Below, in pieces: positions 23,547 to 35,075 of a DNA stretch of 64,000 nt (its first letter is position 1; every line of letters begins with the position of its first letter). The notes below the pieces were generated by a model that worked only from the letters and a program-made list of their open reading frames with translations, made no database searches and was not told the origin of the DNA. The stretch lies in contig NC_092801.1 in NCBI RefSeq assembly GCF_918797505.1, forward strand, positions 22,506,116 to 22,570,115. Direction: 5' to 3'. The position numbers and the translations under genes were made by a program. Source of the DNA: Bemisia tabaci (lineage: Eukaryota; Arthropoda; Insecta; Hemiptera; Aleyrodidae).

Positions 23547-23707
23547 CAGTTTTGAGGCGTGAATGATTATCGATATTTCCCCATTTGAAGCTGTGGAAAG
23601 AGAATCGATTATTAAAGTGATCGTTGCGAACACCCTGTTTATCGATTCTTTCCATAGGTTTAAATGGCAGATAAATCGATAAATCGCAAAGCACGCCTCG
23701 CCACCGA
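23547..23707. mobile_element. A-family MITE, copy A4, degenerate ends
   Basis: Starts CAGTTTTGAGGCGTGAATGA, ends AAAGCACGCCTCGCCACCG. The internal family sequence (CCCCATTTGAAGCTGTGG, CCATAGGTTTAAATGGCAGA) is clear. No matching 8-bp flanks found. Confidence 0.8.
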
Positions 23708-25383
23708 TTCAGAGAGACGAACGGTTACATTTTCAAATCCTTTGACACAGTTTAAATCGTCCCTTTCGGCCTGTTTAAAAATTCACGCCGCGTTTTTCCG
23801 CACTTAAACGTGGGTTCAAACCTGCCCTCAGCCGAACTGTTCATTTCAAAAAAAGACCTAAACGCCAAACACTTTTGAGTCTTGGTTCCCCATAACTATC
23901 ACGCCGTCCCGAACTCAAGAGTTTTTACCACTTGAGCCCTTTAAAATCCAAACGGTTTCGATTCCGATCAGGGGCGGCATGGAAAGACAAAACCCCAAAA
24001 GGTGCGAACACGAATATAAATAGCATTAAACGTCATTAATTTTATTGAAATCTTTTCAATACAGTGTTTTCCAGCCCGGTCGCGCGCAACCGACATCGCC
24101 AGACATACATATTAATGATTTCCACGATACAGCGCCGATATAAGTAAGTAGGATTTTAATTACAATAGACCGGCTCCAGACAGGGGTGTGAAAGATGTTA
24201 GGTTAGGCTGCGCCGCTGCCTCAAGACTAATATTTGAATAATAGTCCGATAGACAAAGGTTATCCGGAGGGGTCTAATTTAAATGGGGATTGTTGGGGTA
24301 GGTTCGGATCGATAGGAAAAAGCGCGCTTGTTTATACAAGCGAAATCCATCGGTTTATTTACATACCCATCCGGAGAGGCCAAAGTTCCAAAGTGAGTGA
24401 TGGTCAAGAAAGCTCCGCGAAACCTCACGGCGAGGAACAATGGCGTCCAGAAGAGATCTCGATTTGTCAAACTCCCGATGCTCGCCGACAACCGGTTCGA
24501 ATCGGTAGCTCGCTACGTGAACCGAATTCGGAGCGATTTTTTAATGGCTTAAAGAGGTGTTTTTGATTCGCCCAGGGCATCGTCTGTCACCCGTGGGTAT
24601 TAAATCATCACGGCTACGGGGGGAGATCTCCGTCGCAGATTAAAGTTGAACGGATCTTTGGCGATGAGCCACGGAACCGGTAAGGGAACACGCTTGTCAG
24701 GGCTCAAGGTAATTTCGATTTTCGACGCGATTTGAGCTGTCAAAGGTGACCTCTAGGGATGGACGAGCGATTGAAGGTGAGGCGACCTTTGTTTTTGAGC
24801 CGTGCAGGATTTGGTCGGCTTTTGTTGCGCACTTATTCGCCGGGGCGAGCAGCGAGCTCCTGGTCCTGGTTTGCGTGTGACGCTGTCGCGTTGGTAATCC
24901 TCGTTTTGAAAAGTGAAACATGCGTTTGGACGTAAATAGTGATCATCAATAGTGCTTGGAATTGAGACACTATGAGAATAGAGAAGTGGCAGAGATGAGA
25001 GAGATAAGGCTGCCGGAAGGGTTGCGAATTCTGGTGGAGCCGTTGTGTGCATCGGTCTTATACCTGTGTTGTTTATTAAAAAATAAGAGAATGAATAAAA
25101 GCCTGCTCTAGTCAATAAATACGCAAAAAAAAATAAAAAATAAAAAAAATAGTCACATCTATTCGTGAAGTGCATCATTATCAATATTGATGGAGGATCA
25201 TTTATCATTTACTTCATGAGGAGTCACTCAAAAGGCTTAGTGGAAGTATATCGTTTGTAAAAGTCGAAAAATACGTACCTATCGTGACTTTGCAAATCTC
25301 TGCTAGTGTTTGATCTGTTTTGCAAAAAAACCTTAAGCAGCGGTTCTTCTTGAAATTGTCTACAGATTACCAAGGAAATATGG
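23708..25383. other. No recognisable gene
   Basis: Unique intronic sequence with an A-rich tract at 25110-25150. The 110- to 151-codon open frames (24234-24566, 24753-25208) have no recognisable domain. Confidence 0.45.
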
Positions 25384-25506
25384 ACGTATTTCTGCCATAC
25401 GGAACTATGTGCACTATGACGTGAGCCCTGTCATGCATATATTCTTATGGGTCTCATAGGGCTCATGCCTTAATGCACATAGTTTCGTTTGGCAGAAACA
25501 CGTTCA
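25384..25506. repeat. C-family foldback, copy C1
   Basis: TGGACGTATTTCTGCCATAC, GGAACTATGTGCACTATGAC and GTGAGCCCT pair with AGGGCTCATGCCTTAATGCA, CATAGTTTCGTTTGGCAGAA and ACACGTTCA. About 123 bp, hairpin along almost the full length. Confidence 0.88.
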
Positions 25507-26047
25507 TATTTGAAAATATTTTTTTAAAAAGAAAATAGTATTAAATCAAATATGTTCATTGTTGCAATTGAGATACGCACTTTTCAACTTCTGCCATTCA
25601 TAAAAGTTTTAAAATATATGTTATTATTTACTACACTAAATGCGAGATTTCGTCTGAATTCACTTCAATTTGAATAAAATTTAAGTTTCCATGTCTTTCC
25701 CATTAGGTACAAACATGCTAAACATTTACGATCGAAGTTTGACTTCTATCAATGAAAGTTGAACCACGCAAGTTGCAATAATTACTTGCCGATACAAATA
25801 AGCACATTGCTAACATTGTGGAGCCCACGTAAAAAGCTCTATCCCACAAGGATACCTGACATCGCATGAATAATGACAGTTTTGAGTCTCACGAAATACT
25901 CGAACGAAGACCTCACATTTCGCCGTTGGAAACTTTCAACGCATAAACGTCACCGAAACCTAATCCATTCATAAATTTCATCCCGCCGAAGAAAATCGAA
26001 AGGAGCAGAAGTAAAAACCATCGTTTTTTCCACGGTCGACTTGACGG
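25507..26047. other. No recognisable feature
   Basis: AT-rich unique intronic sequence. Confidence 0.45.
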
Positions 26048-26211
26048 CAGTGGCGTGGTGTGAATTGCGATTTATCGATTGTTATGCCATTTAAACCTAC
26101 GAAAAAAGATCGATTATCAGGGTGTTCGCAGCGAACACCTTAGTAATCGATTCTTTACCATAGCTTCAAATGGCGAGATATCGATAATCGATTATTCACG
26201 CCACGCTACTG
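26048..26211. mobile_element. A-family hAT-like foldback MITE, copy A5
   Basis: 164 bp, CAGTGGCGTGGTGTGAATTG ... CACGCCACGCTACTG. Perfect 8-bp duplication CTTGACGG at 26040-26047 and 26212-26219. Centre GGTGTTCGCAGCGAACACC is a perfect hairpin. Confidence 0.95.
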
Positions 26212-26219
26212 CTTGACGG

Positions 26220-27972
26220 ATTAATTTACATGTCGTAAAAAAATCACAGCTCAACGGCTGGCAGCGCCTTTTGACGGAGTGCATTCGATTCGTCATCCAA
26301 AAATCATCCTCGATCGGAATCAGTCCGACGCGATCTAAATTCAAACCGTTTTGACACCCGGATCGCATAAAACTCAAAACAGAATAATCGAAACCGGGAT
26401 GTACCAGACACCTTTGCCCTCGCCAATAAAAACCCGAGTGAATAATTCGGGGCCGAGATTCAAATCATTTCTGACGCTGCATTTAATTGGTTACATTCAA
26501 ATCGATCCGGGGTTATTTTAGGGACAGCTGCGGCGCTCGGTGAGGAAGGAAGACACTCGCCGATCGTCAAAAATCGGAAGGAAATCACAGTCCAGAAGTC
26601 GCTCGAACCCTCCGGATAAAGAAAACAAAAATAATAAAAAAACACACACACACAAACGTACGATTAAGTGCGGGAGAGTGAACTCTTGACAGGGATGCAT
26701 AAATGCACTCGAGAAGGGTCGGTCATATCTTATGGGTGCGTGAAGCGGGCCAATTTTCTGGCATGTTACGTCAAGAAAAAGAATATTTGGGCTCAATACA
26801 CGACAGCCATCGTCAAATCGGTATTGCCAGTTTTACGTCGAAAAACAGGACATTTTAATCTTCAAGACGTTTCAGATGATGCAGTATTCGTGAAAGTCAA
26901 TGGCTTCAGCACGCCTTCATTTTAAAAGATATGCCACTGAACTCCTGCGCGCAGCAAAGTCATGTTTTCGAAGTAACGAGGGAACCACTTCAGAAGCAAA
27001 TTTATTCTTTTAAAATCAATCATAATATTCCGCAGTCAAAAGTTCAGTTGATTACTTGGTCACTCCTTTAATTGTTTTACTCCTCAATATTTTCCTAAGA
27101 ATTGGATGAATCCTGAATATTTCACATGTTTTGTGCTTTTGTTACACAAAAGACCGCTGTTAAATTGCATTTTCAGTTGTATTTTTCTGAAAAACGGCAT
27201 CAGCGCAACATTAGAAACACCTTTTAAATTCCTAGAATAACAAATTTTTCTCGCTTGAAAGGTATTATAATCAGGTAAAATGTTAAACATGTTAGTCACT
27301 ATTTTTGATCCAACTAAGGAGACTAAATTTTAGCGAAATGTTTGGTGGTAAATTGCGTTCGAAAATTAGCACTTGTTAAATTAATTATTAAGGAATTAAT
27401 TTTTCCTAAACAAACGGCATCAGCGCAACACGATCCCCGCCTCAAAACCTAACCTAAATCGATTGAGGTTTTCCTTCTTTATAATAAAGCTATCGATAAT
27501 ATTTTGCGTTGCGCCGATCGATTCGAGCCTATTAAGGTGTGCCTAATCGCGTATTCAAATTAAAGGTTTCGACCGACACAATGGGGTCGTGGCTCTTCCT
27601 CCGGGAGCCTTTTTGCATCCCTCAACCCTTCCGTTTCTCCTCAATTTAACTCGATACGTGCATTAAACATGACTTCCAGCTGAAACCCATCATTTCCCCT
27701 GTCGGCGAGGAATTTCCAGCGTCTTTTATCGCGCCCGAAAAGGTATCCTTCCTGCGCGGGTCCGGGCCCGTCCAATTTCACACCTGAAATGGAGGAAGTC
27801 TTTATTCCCGGGCAAATCTAACTTTTGTCGGAGCTTTTGTGAGCGCCTGCTACAGGAAGCGGAAGAGAAGCGATACCCACTTCACCGTATCATTATGTAG
27901 TGTGGATGCCCACGATGAATCATGAGACAGTGTTGGTTAATCATGATGAGTCATTGAACCGCCAAAATCATG
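26220..27972. other. No recognisable gene
   Basis: Unique intronic sequence with a short CA run near 26642. The 19-mer AAACGGCATCAGCGCAACA occurs twice, near 27193 and 27413, each after an (A/T)TTTTTC-like stretch. The reason is unknown. Confidence 0.45.
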
Positions 27973-27976
27973 TTAA

Positions 27977-28417
27977 GGTGATTCGATGGACGCCATATTT
28001 TGTGTCAGAACGGCATGCGATATATCGCATCAATTGGTTCCATTTTTTCAGCTACTCGTCATTTTTCTCTCAATTTTGAGATCGCAATTCTGTTTTCAGG
28101 AGACTAAAGCACTCACTTACCAATTTTAACAAAGAAAGTCAACGTAATATAAGTGTGGTTTTTATAGAGAGAAAACATCGCATTCGATACTGATATCGAA
28201 ACTGCACTCGAATGCGATATTTTCTCTCTGAAAAAACCACGCATTTATTACGTTGAATTTCTTTGTTAAAATTGGTAAGTGAGTGCTTTAGTCTCCTGAC
28301 AACAGAATTGCGATCTCAAAATTGGAGAATAATGACGAGTAGCTGAAAAAATGGAACCAATTGATGCGATATATCGCATGCCGTTCTGACACAAAATATG
28401 GCGTCCATCGAATCACC
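27977..28417. mobile_element. H-family 441-bp near-perfect palindrome, copy H1
   Basis: Begins GGTGATTCGATGGACGCCAT and ends with its inverse ATGGCGTCCATCGAATCACC. Flanked by TTAA on both sides (27973-27976 and 28418-28421). The arms of about 210 bp stay inverted through GAACGGCATGCGATATATCG, CAATTTTGAGATCGCAATTC and CACTCACTTACCAATTTTAA; the centre is the short ACTGATATCGAAACTGC. TTAA target use and the foldback form suggest a piggyBac-type non-autonomous element, though the ends lack the usual CCC/GGG start. Partial copies are at 35889 and 46025. Confidence 0.92.
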
Positions 28418-28421
28418 TTAA

Positions 28422-29612
28422 CGTCTCATCCACCTCGGATAGATGATGTTGGAACTTTTTTTTTAGATTTATTTTAAACCGCTGTGTATCAGGCAAAGTC
28501 GCATTTCCTTATTTTCTCGTTCTCTCTTCCTCTCCCTTTTTCTCCCATGCATGATGAGCAAAGGAAATACGAAGGTACAAAATATGGGGAAAAAATGTGA
28601 AAAATCGGATCGTGTAAAGTTTGGTGTGAAAATTATCGTAGCCGCACAGTCACAAAAAATTTGCAAAAAAATGTGTGCCACAATGTAGCCAGCAACAGCA
28701 AATCAAATGCATCATTGTTGTCCTTTACATCAAAGCACCGAAACCAAACGGAAACGAGGTAAACACCACATTTACGAGTATGAGACTCTTAAATCGAAAC
28801 CAAGTCAAATTCGATGGGCGAAAACATAGCTTCCATCAAAGTCACTGTCAAATCGGAACAGCCGTAGGGATGAGATAGACGAAACTTGTCAAACGGTGCG
28901 ACAATAGGAATCAAATACGTTTTATAGCGGGGCACCAGCCCCGAAAATGGGCTGTTAATGTGAAACAACACGTTTTTATAAGTTTACCGGTGTTTACAGG
29001 GCCGTAAAAGCCAATAACGCCCAATTATGGCGCGCACGGAGTTATTATTGATACCTCATGAGAAAACGCGGAAACGACGGACTAATAATAATATCGCCGC
29101 TCGCGGAAGTCTGCGGGGATAAAGCATCGATTTTTTTTTTTTGTTTCCGCACTCAATGGATCGATTTTTTCCTCACGAGCGGTGCGGAAAGGGAAGGGAG
29201 CGGATATATTATTACTTACTGATTTCTTGCCTTCGACGGGTCCTTAAATCAGGGAAGCCAACGTGACGGAGGCCCTCCCTCTTTTGTCGAGAAAATCAAA
29301 GGCCCCATTCTTCCTCCGTTCGCCTCGCCCCGGGCCGAGCGGGGTGGGGAAAATCGAGAAACATACTTATTTGTACCAAATAAGTTGAGCAAAAAAATTA
29401 AGAAAACCCGCGCGGGCTGAAAGGAGTCATGCGCAGTGAGGAATGATGAATGATTCCCGGTAATGCATACCCGCCGGCGATGTGCCGTTTCGTATCTTCG
29501 GGTTTTTTACTCACGGTGGGGTAGATGTGAATCGGGGTCCATTCGGATCTAATGCACCCCCAATCGTACGCACCGGCAATTCCGAGTCGGGAGTCAGCAG
29601 TCGAGAGGAGAG
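28422..29612. other. No recognisable gene
   Basis: Unique intronic sequence, with a T-run near 29130. Short open frames only. Confidence 0.45.
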
Positions 29613-29755
29613 AATGATCGATTGTCGATATTTCCTCATTTGAAGCTATGGTAAAGAATCGATTAATAAGGTGCGTGCGTTGCGAACACCCAGTTTATCG
29701 ATCCTTCACGGGTTTAAATGGTAGATAAATCGATGTATCGCAACTATCGATGTTT
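29613..29755. mobile_element. A-family MITE, copy A6, ends degraded
   Basis: Internal family sequence ATCGATTGTCGATATTTCCT, CATTTGAAGCTATGGTAAAG, GTTTAAATGGTAGATAAATC is clear. The terminal CAGTGGCG repeats are not preserved. Confidence 0.75.
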
Positions 29756-29838
29756 GTAATTATCCATGTGTGGGATTTTTAGTTGATGGCCCCGAAAAGT
29801 AGCTTCATCCTAAATACTCGAAATTTTGGGATTGAGAT

Positions 29839-29968
29839 CAGCTGCGAGGCGTCTGAATCGATTATAGATATTTCCTCATTTGAAGCTATGGTAAAGAATC
29901 GATTCGATACTTTTCCACGGTTTAAATGGCAGATGAATCGATATATCGCAAAGTACGCCACACCACTG
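29839..29968. mobile_element. A-family MITE, copy A7, internally deleted
   Basis: Starts CAGCTGCGAGGCGTCTGAAT and ends AAGTACGCCACACCACTG. About 130 bp; the central GTGTTCG..CGAACAC hairpin is missing (AAGAATCGATTCGATACTTT in its place). Left flank ATTGAGAT. Confidence 0.85.
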
Positions 29969-30047
29969 TCAGAAGGTATCGGGATTTTTAGTTGGTGGCC
30001 CCGAAAAGTAGCTTCATGCTAAATACTCAACATTTTGGGATTGAGAT

Positions 30048-30202
30048 CAGTGGCGAGGCGTGAATAATCGATTATCGATATTTCCCCATTCGAAGCTATG
30101 GTAAGAGAATCGATTATTAAGGTGTTTGTTGCGAAAATCCTGTTTATCGATCCTTTTCCTTGGGTTTAAATGGCAGATCAATCGATATGTCGCAAAGCAG
30201 TG
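30048..30202. mobile_element. A-family MITE, copy A8
   Basis: Starts CAGTGGCGAGGCGTGAATAA, ends TATGTCGCAAAGCAGTG. The right terminal repeat is shortened. Flanked by ATTGAGAT on both sides (30040-30047, 30203-30210). Confidence 0.88.
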
Positions 30203-30210
30203 ATTGAGAT

Positions 30211-31201
30211 GCACTTTTCCAGTGCTGGCATTGAAAAGTGAAAAGTCAATAAGAATATTCCCATGATGAACAATTCGAGATGTCATGGGAAACGTCCCAT
30301 CGACATTAGTCCACACGCCTAAACATTTTCATCAAAACTCCCGCTTGTAATTTACCAGCGTTGCCTTATCAAACGCCCACGCTGATGCAATTCAACCCCA
30401 TCTCACCTCGAGATTCAACCGACAACTGCGCACGGTTTAACCCGCGCTCTAAACGACCGATATTATGAGCGATAATTGCTCTTTACATCTGTTAATATTA
30501 AACATCACGAAGTGAATCCACGTTGTAGAATGAGCTCCAGATCGTATAAGGCCGCATGGAAACCGAGGCTCATAGAAATGCGTTTAATCATGTATCGAGT
30601 GTGAAAACAGCGTAAGTTCCGTGTATTTCAATCGGAGCATATGTCGTTTAAAGCGGGGTAACCGCGGTGACCACTAAAACCGCAAAGAGGAGTCGAAAAA
30701 GGGAGCGGTCAGCGTCGATGGGTGGTGGACACGGCAAGAGAGGTATCGGGCCGGAACGGACAGTGGCCTGGCCTGGCCGTCTTCCTTGTTTTTCCGCCTA
30801 ATCTGTCGGTGGCGGCTTTAACTCGTGATAATCCGGGATCGGCGTATTCCCACGAGAAAGGCGCCGAGACGGCCAGATGACGTGGCAAGAAGCAGCGAGG
30901 ATGGGTCGCGGCCCGCGCCCTGGCCCCAGGGATGTCCCGCATGAATGCTCGCGCTTCCTTCCGTTCGCGCGGCAAAAGGCATGAGCGGGTCGCGGCTAGA
31001 GCACCTTTATAGGGAGAGTATGGACAACTCGAAAATTTGGAGGTTAGGTTTGATCAGGTCATGTAGCTCTTGAGGCCCGAAAGGGTATAAGTCAACCAAT
31101 GAACTCGAATCATCCGGCGGTACTAATTTTCACATTTTAACTATTTTCCACTGATTAAAACTGGAGATGTTGCGTGTGTGAGGAATTTACAATTTGACTT
31201 C
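30211..31201. other. Unique sequence with a GC-richer patch
   Basis: About 30650-31000 is GC- and CpG-richer than its surroundings. The 88-codon minus-strand frame there is Arg-rich as expected from composition and has no recognisable domain. An intronic enhancer or CpG-rich element is possible but not shown. Confidence 0.45.
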
Positions 31202-31622
31202 TGAATCTTATGTAAAAATTTGCGAGAAACACGATGGCGCCACTGGTTTCCTCTGAAATCAACTCCCAAGCTCAAAAAAAGCTCTCAAGCTGAGGCTAAA
31301 ATGGAGGGGATATCCCACGCTATCCTGAGAGTCCATCTCTACATCAAGACAAATTCTCCATGCAAAGATAGGGAGCAAATACATTGACAGGGCTGCCCCT
31401 TTATTTGGGGACTCTGAAACTGAAAACACGGCATCCCTGCTAATGTTTCCTTGCATGGAGAGTTCGTCTTAATGTAGACGTGGACTCTCCGGATAGCGTG
31501 GGATATCCCCTCCATTACAGCCTCAACTCTGAGAGCTGTTTTTGAGCTTGAGAGGTGATTTCAGCAAAAACCAGTGGCACCATCGTGTTGCTCGCGAACT
31601 TTTACATAAGAATCAATATACT
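31202..31622. repeat. K foldback with ~160-bp arms
   Basis: Left arm 31202-31360 and right arm 31440-31622 are inverted: ATGGCGCCACTGGTTTCCTC, GGAGGGGATATCCCACGCTA and GAGTCCATCTCTACATCAAG pair with TTAATGTAGACGTGGACTCT, TAGCGTGGGATATCCCCTCC and ACCAGTGGCACCAT. The central about 80 bases are unpaired. Confidence 0.88.
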
Positions 31623-33154
31623 CAAGTCACATACTCTCACGCCATTTTTCCTCAGGCGTCGCAGATTTGACAAGCCGTCTGTCTATTCGCAATAATTGGT
31701 CCGCCGAGTATCCAACGATGGGAATAATATCGCGCGGAATTACGCGAGGGGGGGAGGGGGGGCATGCGAAAATTAGCACTAATCGCGTCTCCGGGGGTCC
31801 GGTCTGTAACGCTGTGAGATAATCATTGCAATTTCGGGACCGATCTCAATTTGAAATTCGAATTCTGGGCCGAGGGTTTGATTTATGAGAGGACGTTTCT
31901 CACACTGGCAGTAGCGCGACCTTCGCGGCCTTGTCAGATGCGTCCTGAAATTCGTCCGCTACTACGAGGGAAGCTGGGATTTATCTCCGTTATGTGGCCG
32001 ACGTGGATCTCAGCTGGACAAGGCGGGACCGCGTGACGTCATTTCCGCGCGCGGCCAGACGTCGCGTTCCGTCTGCGTCCCTCCATTCATCCCATTCATC
32101 CGTCATCCGTTGTTGCATGATCGTGCCGAATCGAAAAAGCGTTACCTAAGTTTTTGATCGACTAATCAGAGGGCGACATTTATTTTGGGGGTGGTATATT
32201 ACATTGGTTCGAATCGTCAAACCCATTCTTGAAAGAAAATAAGGATGACTTAACAATTTTCCCCCGACACTTTCGCCGTTTTCCCTGACATTTTCAAGTT
32301 GTCCCTGAATTTTTAAAATTCCCTGGCATTTCCTGGTTTTCCCGGTATTCCCTGACTATGGGCCCCCGCGATTTGTGTTGTGTTCAACCACGTAGGTATC
32401 AAGTTCTTTCACGTGCCTTTGCGGTGCATCAACACGCCTCACGCCATCACGCCTTCAATTTTCCAAACGCAACACGGACATCCATCGAGCACGAATAGTT
32501 GTATCTCTGCGCCGTCATCGACGTGCGTCGTTCCCTTGCTCCATTTTCATGTTGGGGATCTACGTGGTGTCTGGATGTGTTAAACCCATGACTACAAACA
32601 TGACCAGAGGGGGGCCCTTGCGTTGAGGGTAATTATCCACGAATGTTTCATTTAAACTTAAAATGTAAGTGTAGTGGTTCTCCGCCAAAATCTGTTATTT
32701 ATGTTTTTGACCGTGATTCATTCGCACACTGCTGAAATATGAAAGGAGAGAAGCGCAAAGTGGCGTACATGCTTATGAGAGCTGATGTGACGATTTTGAT
32801 TGATCCATGCCCAACCCTGTCACACATCGTGTATGCTGACAGAGTTCAACAAGACCACAAAATTCCTTTTTTTTCTCTAGTTCCGGTGCTTGCGTTTGCA
32901 ACACCAGTAATAAACGCGTCAACAGCATGTAATTGGAGTCCCGGCCTAGTCAGCTGATTTCCAATCCTAGGGCTTCGTTTGTGAACTGCTTGTTTCAGAG
33001 AAAAACGATGAACGCGTGTAGAGGAGCTGAAATTGATCTAATTCCTCAATGTTAACACCTACCTCCATGATCTGATGACCTTCGAAGTCAATAAGATGTT
33101 CACACATCAGAGCTCATGAGCGAAGCCACAAGTTAGGTTTTTTTATCGGCTAAT
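31623..33154. other. No recognisable gene
   Basis: Unique intronic sequence. 32271-32360 has repeated TCCCTGACATTTTC-like words. A G-rich run sits at 31749-31761. No supportable coding region. Confidence 0.45.
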
Positions 33155-33246
33155 TCAGTGAATTGGACGACTGCATGCTAAAAGGAACTATGTTGCACGC
33201 AAACCATATGCACATAGTTCCTTTTAGCATAAATACATCCAATTGT
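33155..33246. repeat. C-like short foldback, copy C3
   Basis: GAATTGGACG..TGCTAAAAGG, AACTATGTTG pairs with CACATAGTTCCTTTTAGCAT, ACATCCAATTG. About 90 bp; very close to C4. Confidence 0.8.
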
Positions 33247-33592
33247 GCTGTGTTTAGAGAAGTAGGTTGCGAATGAAAAAGTTCGGTCTTCCGCGGAAAG
33301 CATCGTCAGGATTAGTCATTGGGTCCCTGATATTTGAGTACAATTGAGGCGAAGGTATTTTTTTTTAGCACAATTACGAATGAGGAGTGAGTAACTTGTA
33401 GTGACGTCATCGCCTTAGTTTTCTGGGGCATTGAACTTGGTTGTGGAGGCAGGGTAGGGCAGAAATATGATTACATTATGAACATAAAATTTTCTATGGT
33501 CACCATCGATAAGTTTGGAACTTTACAGAGCCGCTCAGTCATTATGTGATGAGTAAGGATACAAAACTTGGTCCCACGAAGCATTTTTTCAC

Positions 33593-33890
33593 CGGAAAAA
33601 TCGCGATATTTTTTTTATAAAATCGCTAGGATGATCAACATCTGAGCGATCATCCCCAATGTTGTTGCATTTTTATGGATACAAAATTGTGTTCGATTAA
33701 AGCGAAATTTTATTTTATTTATCGCACGAATTTTTGTTCGATAGTATTGGATGAATCGCTGCCGATTAAATCGCGATTTTCATCGCCAATTCATGCAATG
33801 AAATCGCAATTGGTGCAATTTTTTATCCGATAATATTGCAATAAATCGACGGCGATAAAATTGCGATACATTCTCCGATCAAATTGAGGT
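33593..33890. repeat. Q-family AT-rich repeat, copy Q2
   Basis: AATCGCGATATTTTTTTTAT at the start, and ATCCGATAATATTGCAATAA followed by ATCGACGGCGATAAAATTGC at the end. Shares TTTTTGTTCGATA(A/G)TATT and the ending with Q1. Confidence 0.75.
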
Positions 33891-34311
33891 CACTGCTACT
33901 TAGGGTAAGTGCCATTAGGTGTTGCCAAGAACTCATACTATTTCTCATATTTATCTGGAATCCGTTGGTCTGAAAGAATCAATTCTTTGTCATGAAAATA
34001 AAACTTAAATTTAGGGGAAATAAGTACCCCCTATAAAAAGCCCATGGGACAATGGCACTATGAGACGCTCTTTTACACCATGCACAATGTTCGCAACACC
34101 TGATGGTGCATACCGGATTTTAAATTTTCAATCTTCATATTGTTCGGTGTTTGTTGAAGTAATTCATCAACTTTTGAATTTGCATTCCCTTTCTCCTTTT
34201 TCCTTTCAACGCACGCTAAGTTCTTTCACCCTTGTTATTTGAACTAAAAGTGTACCAGACTAGTGACGCAACTTTTGCACGAAGATGACCGGAGGGGGGT
34301 CTAGCGAAAAT
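33891..34311. other. No recognisable feature
   Basis: Unique intronic sequence. Confidence 0.45.
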
Positions 34312-34395
34312 CAAATGGACGCAATTATGCTAAAAGGTACTATGTGCATAGGGAATGCGTGCAACATAGTTCCTTTCAGCATAAATACGTCCAAA
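34312..34395. repeat. C-like short foldback, copy C4
   Basis: CAAATGGACGCAATTATGCT and AAAAGGTACTATGTGCATAG pair with ACATAGTTCCTTTCAGCATA and AATACGTCCAAATG. Confidence 0.8.
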
Positions 34396-34854
34396 TGTAA
34401 ATTTTCAAGTTGGCAGAAGCGATTGAAATCAAGTTTCCCTTCGCTTAACCTGACCTGCGCATGGCTGCGCCACCCCGCCAGACGAATTTCATCATCAGAC
34501 ACCGGGGACTTCCCTCAGGAGCCCTTTTGTTCTTCCACGATTCTCCTGTCGCCCCTGCCCGTTTTCTTTTCTCCGTTCCCAGCTTGCTATTTTTCTCGAC
34601 ATTGCAAATTCTCCACCAGCAGGGGCTGTCTGCCCTCTTCCGCGTTGTCAAGTGGCCCAGGAACTCTCCAATTTTGCGAATTCGGCCTCCTCTGCTGCCG
34701 AGAATTGAGCTTTTTTCTAGTGAAATAAATCGTCCTGACATCATTCTGATTTTGTTTTAACAAATGGACGTATTTCTTGTAAAATCGATCATGAAATTGT
34801 TAGATTTGGAAGTTGCGTCTTCTTGATTCTAAATTAGAAACAAAACTTTAAGCG
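34396..34854. other. No recognisable gene
   Basis: Open frames on both strands (34445-34760, up to 147 codons) overlap one another and show no recognisable domain. Confidence 0.45.
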
Positions 34855-35075
34855 AAGGGCTTGGAGGACAAGGCGCATAGGAGCAGTTTTTGAAAAAATT
34901 GAGATATCAGTGAATTGAACTAAAAATATTCTTGAAATATGTTTTGTGAAAAATTCACTCCCAAATTCCTAATTTTAAGCATCAAAAAGTGTAATTTTGA
35001 AAATTTAAACACGTATTTCTCTAAATAGCAAAACTGCTCTTAAGCGCCTTGTCCTCCAAGGCCCTTAAATACTAA
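34855..35075. repeat. S foldback
   Basis: GAAGGGCTTGGAGGACAAGG, CGCATAGGAGCAGTTTTTGA pairs with AAAACTGCTCTTAAGCGCCT and TGTCCTCCAAGGCCCTT. The right arm resembles the tail of the J foldback (19185-19230). Confidence 0.8.

Larger units (their letters stand above)
29772..30202. repeat. Tandem segmental duplication carrying A7 and A8
   Basis: A 67-bp unique block (GGGATTTTTAGTTGATGGCC, CCGAAAAGTAGCTTCAT..) occurs at 29772-29838 and again at 29981-30047. Each is followed by an A element and preceded by the other copy's downstream flank. The unit is about 209 bp. Both blocks end in ATTGAGAT, the target duplication of the A element, so the MITE was in place before the segment duplicated. Confidence 0.9.
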
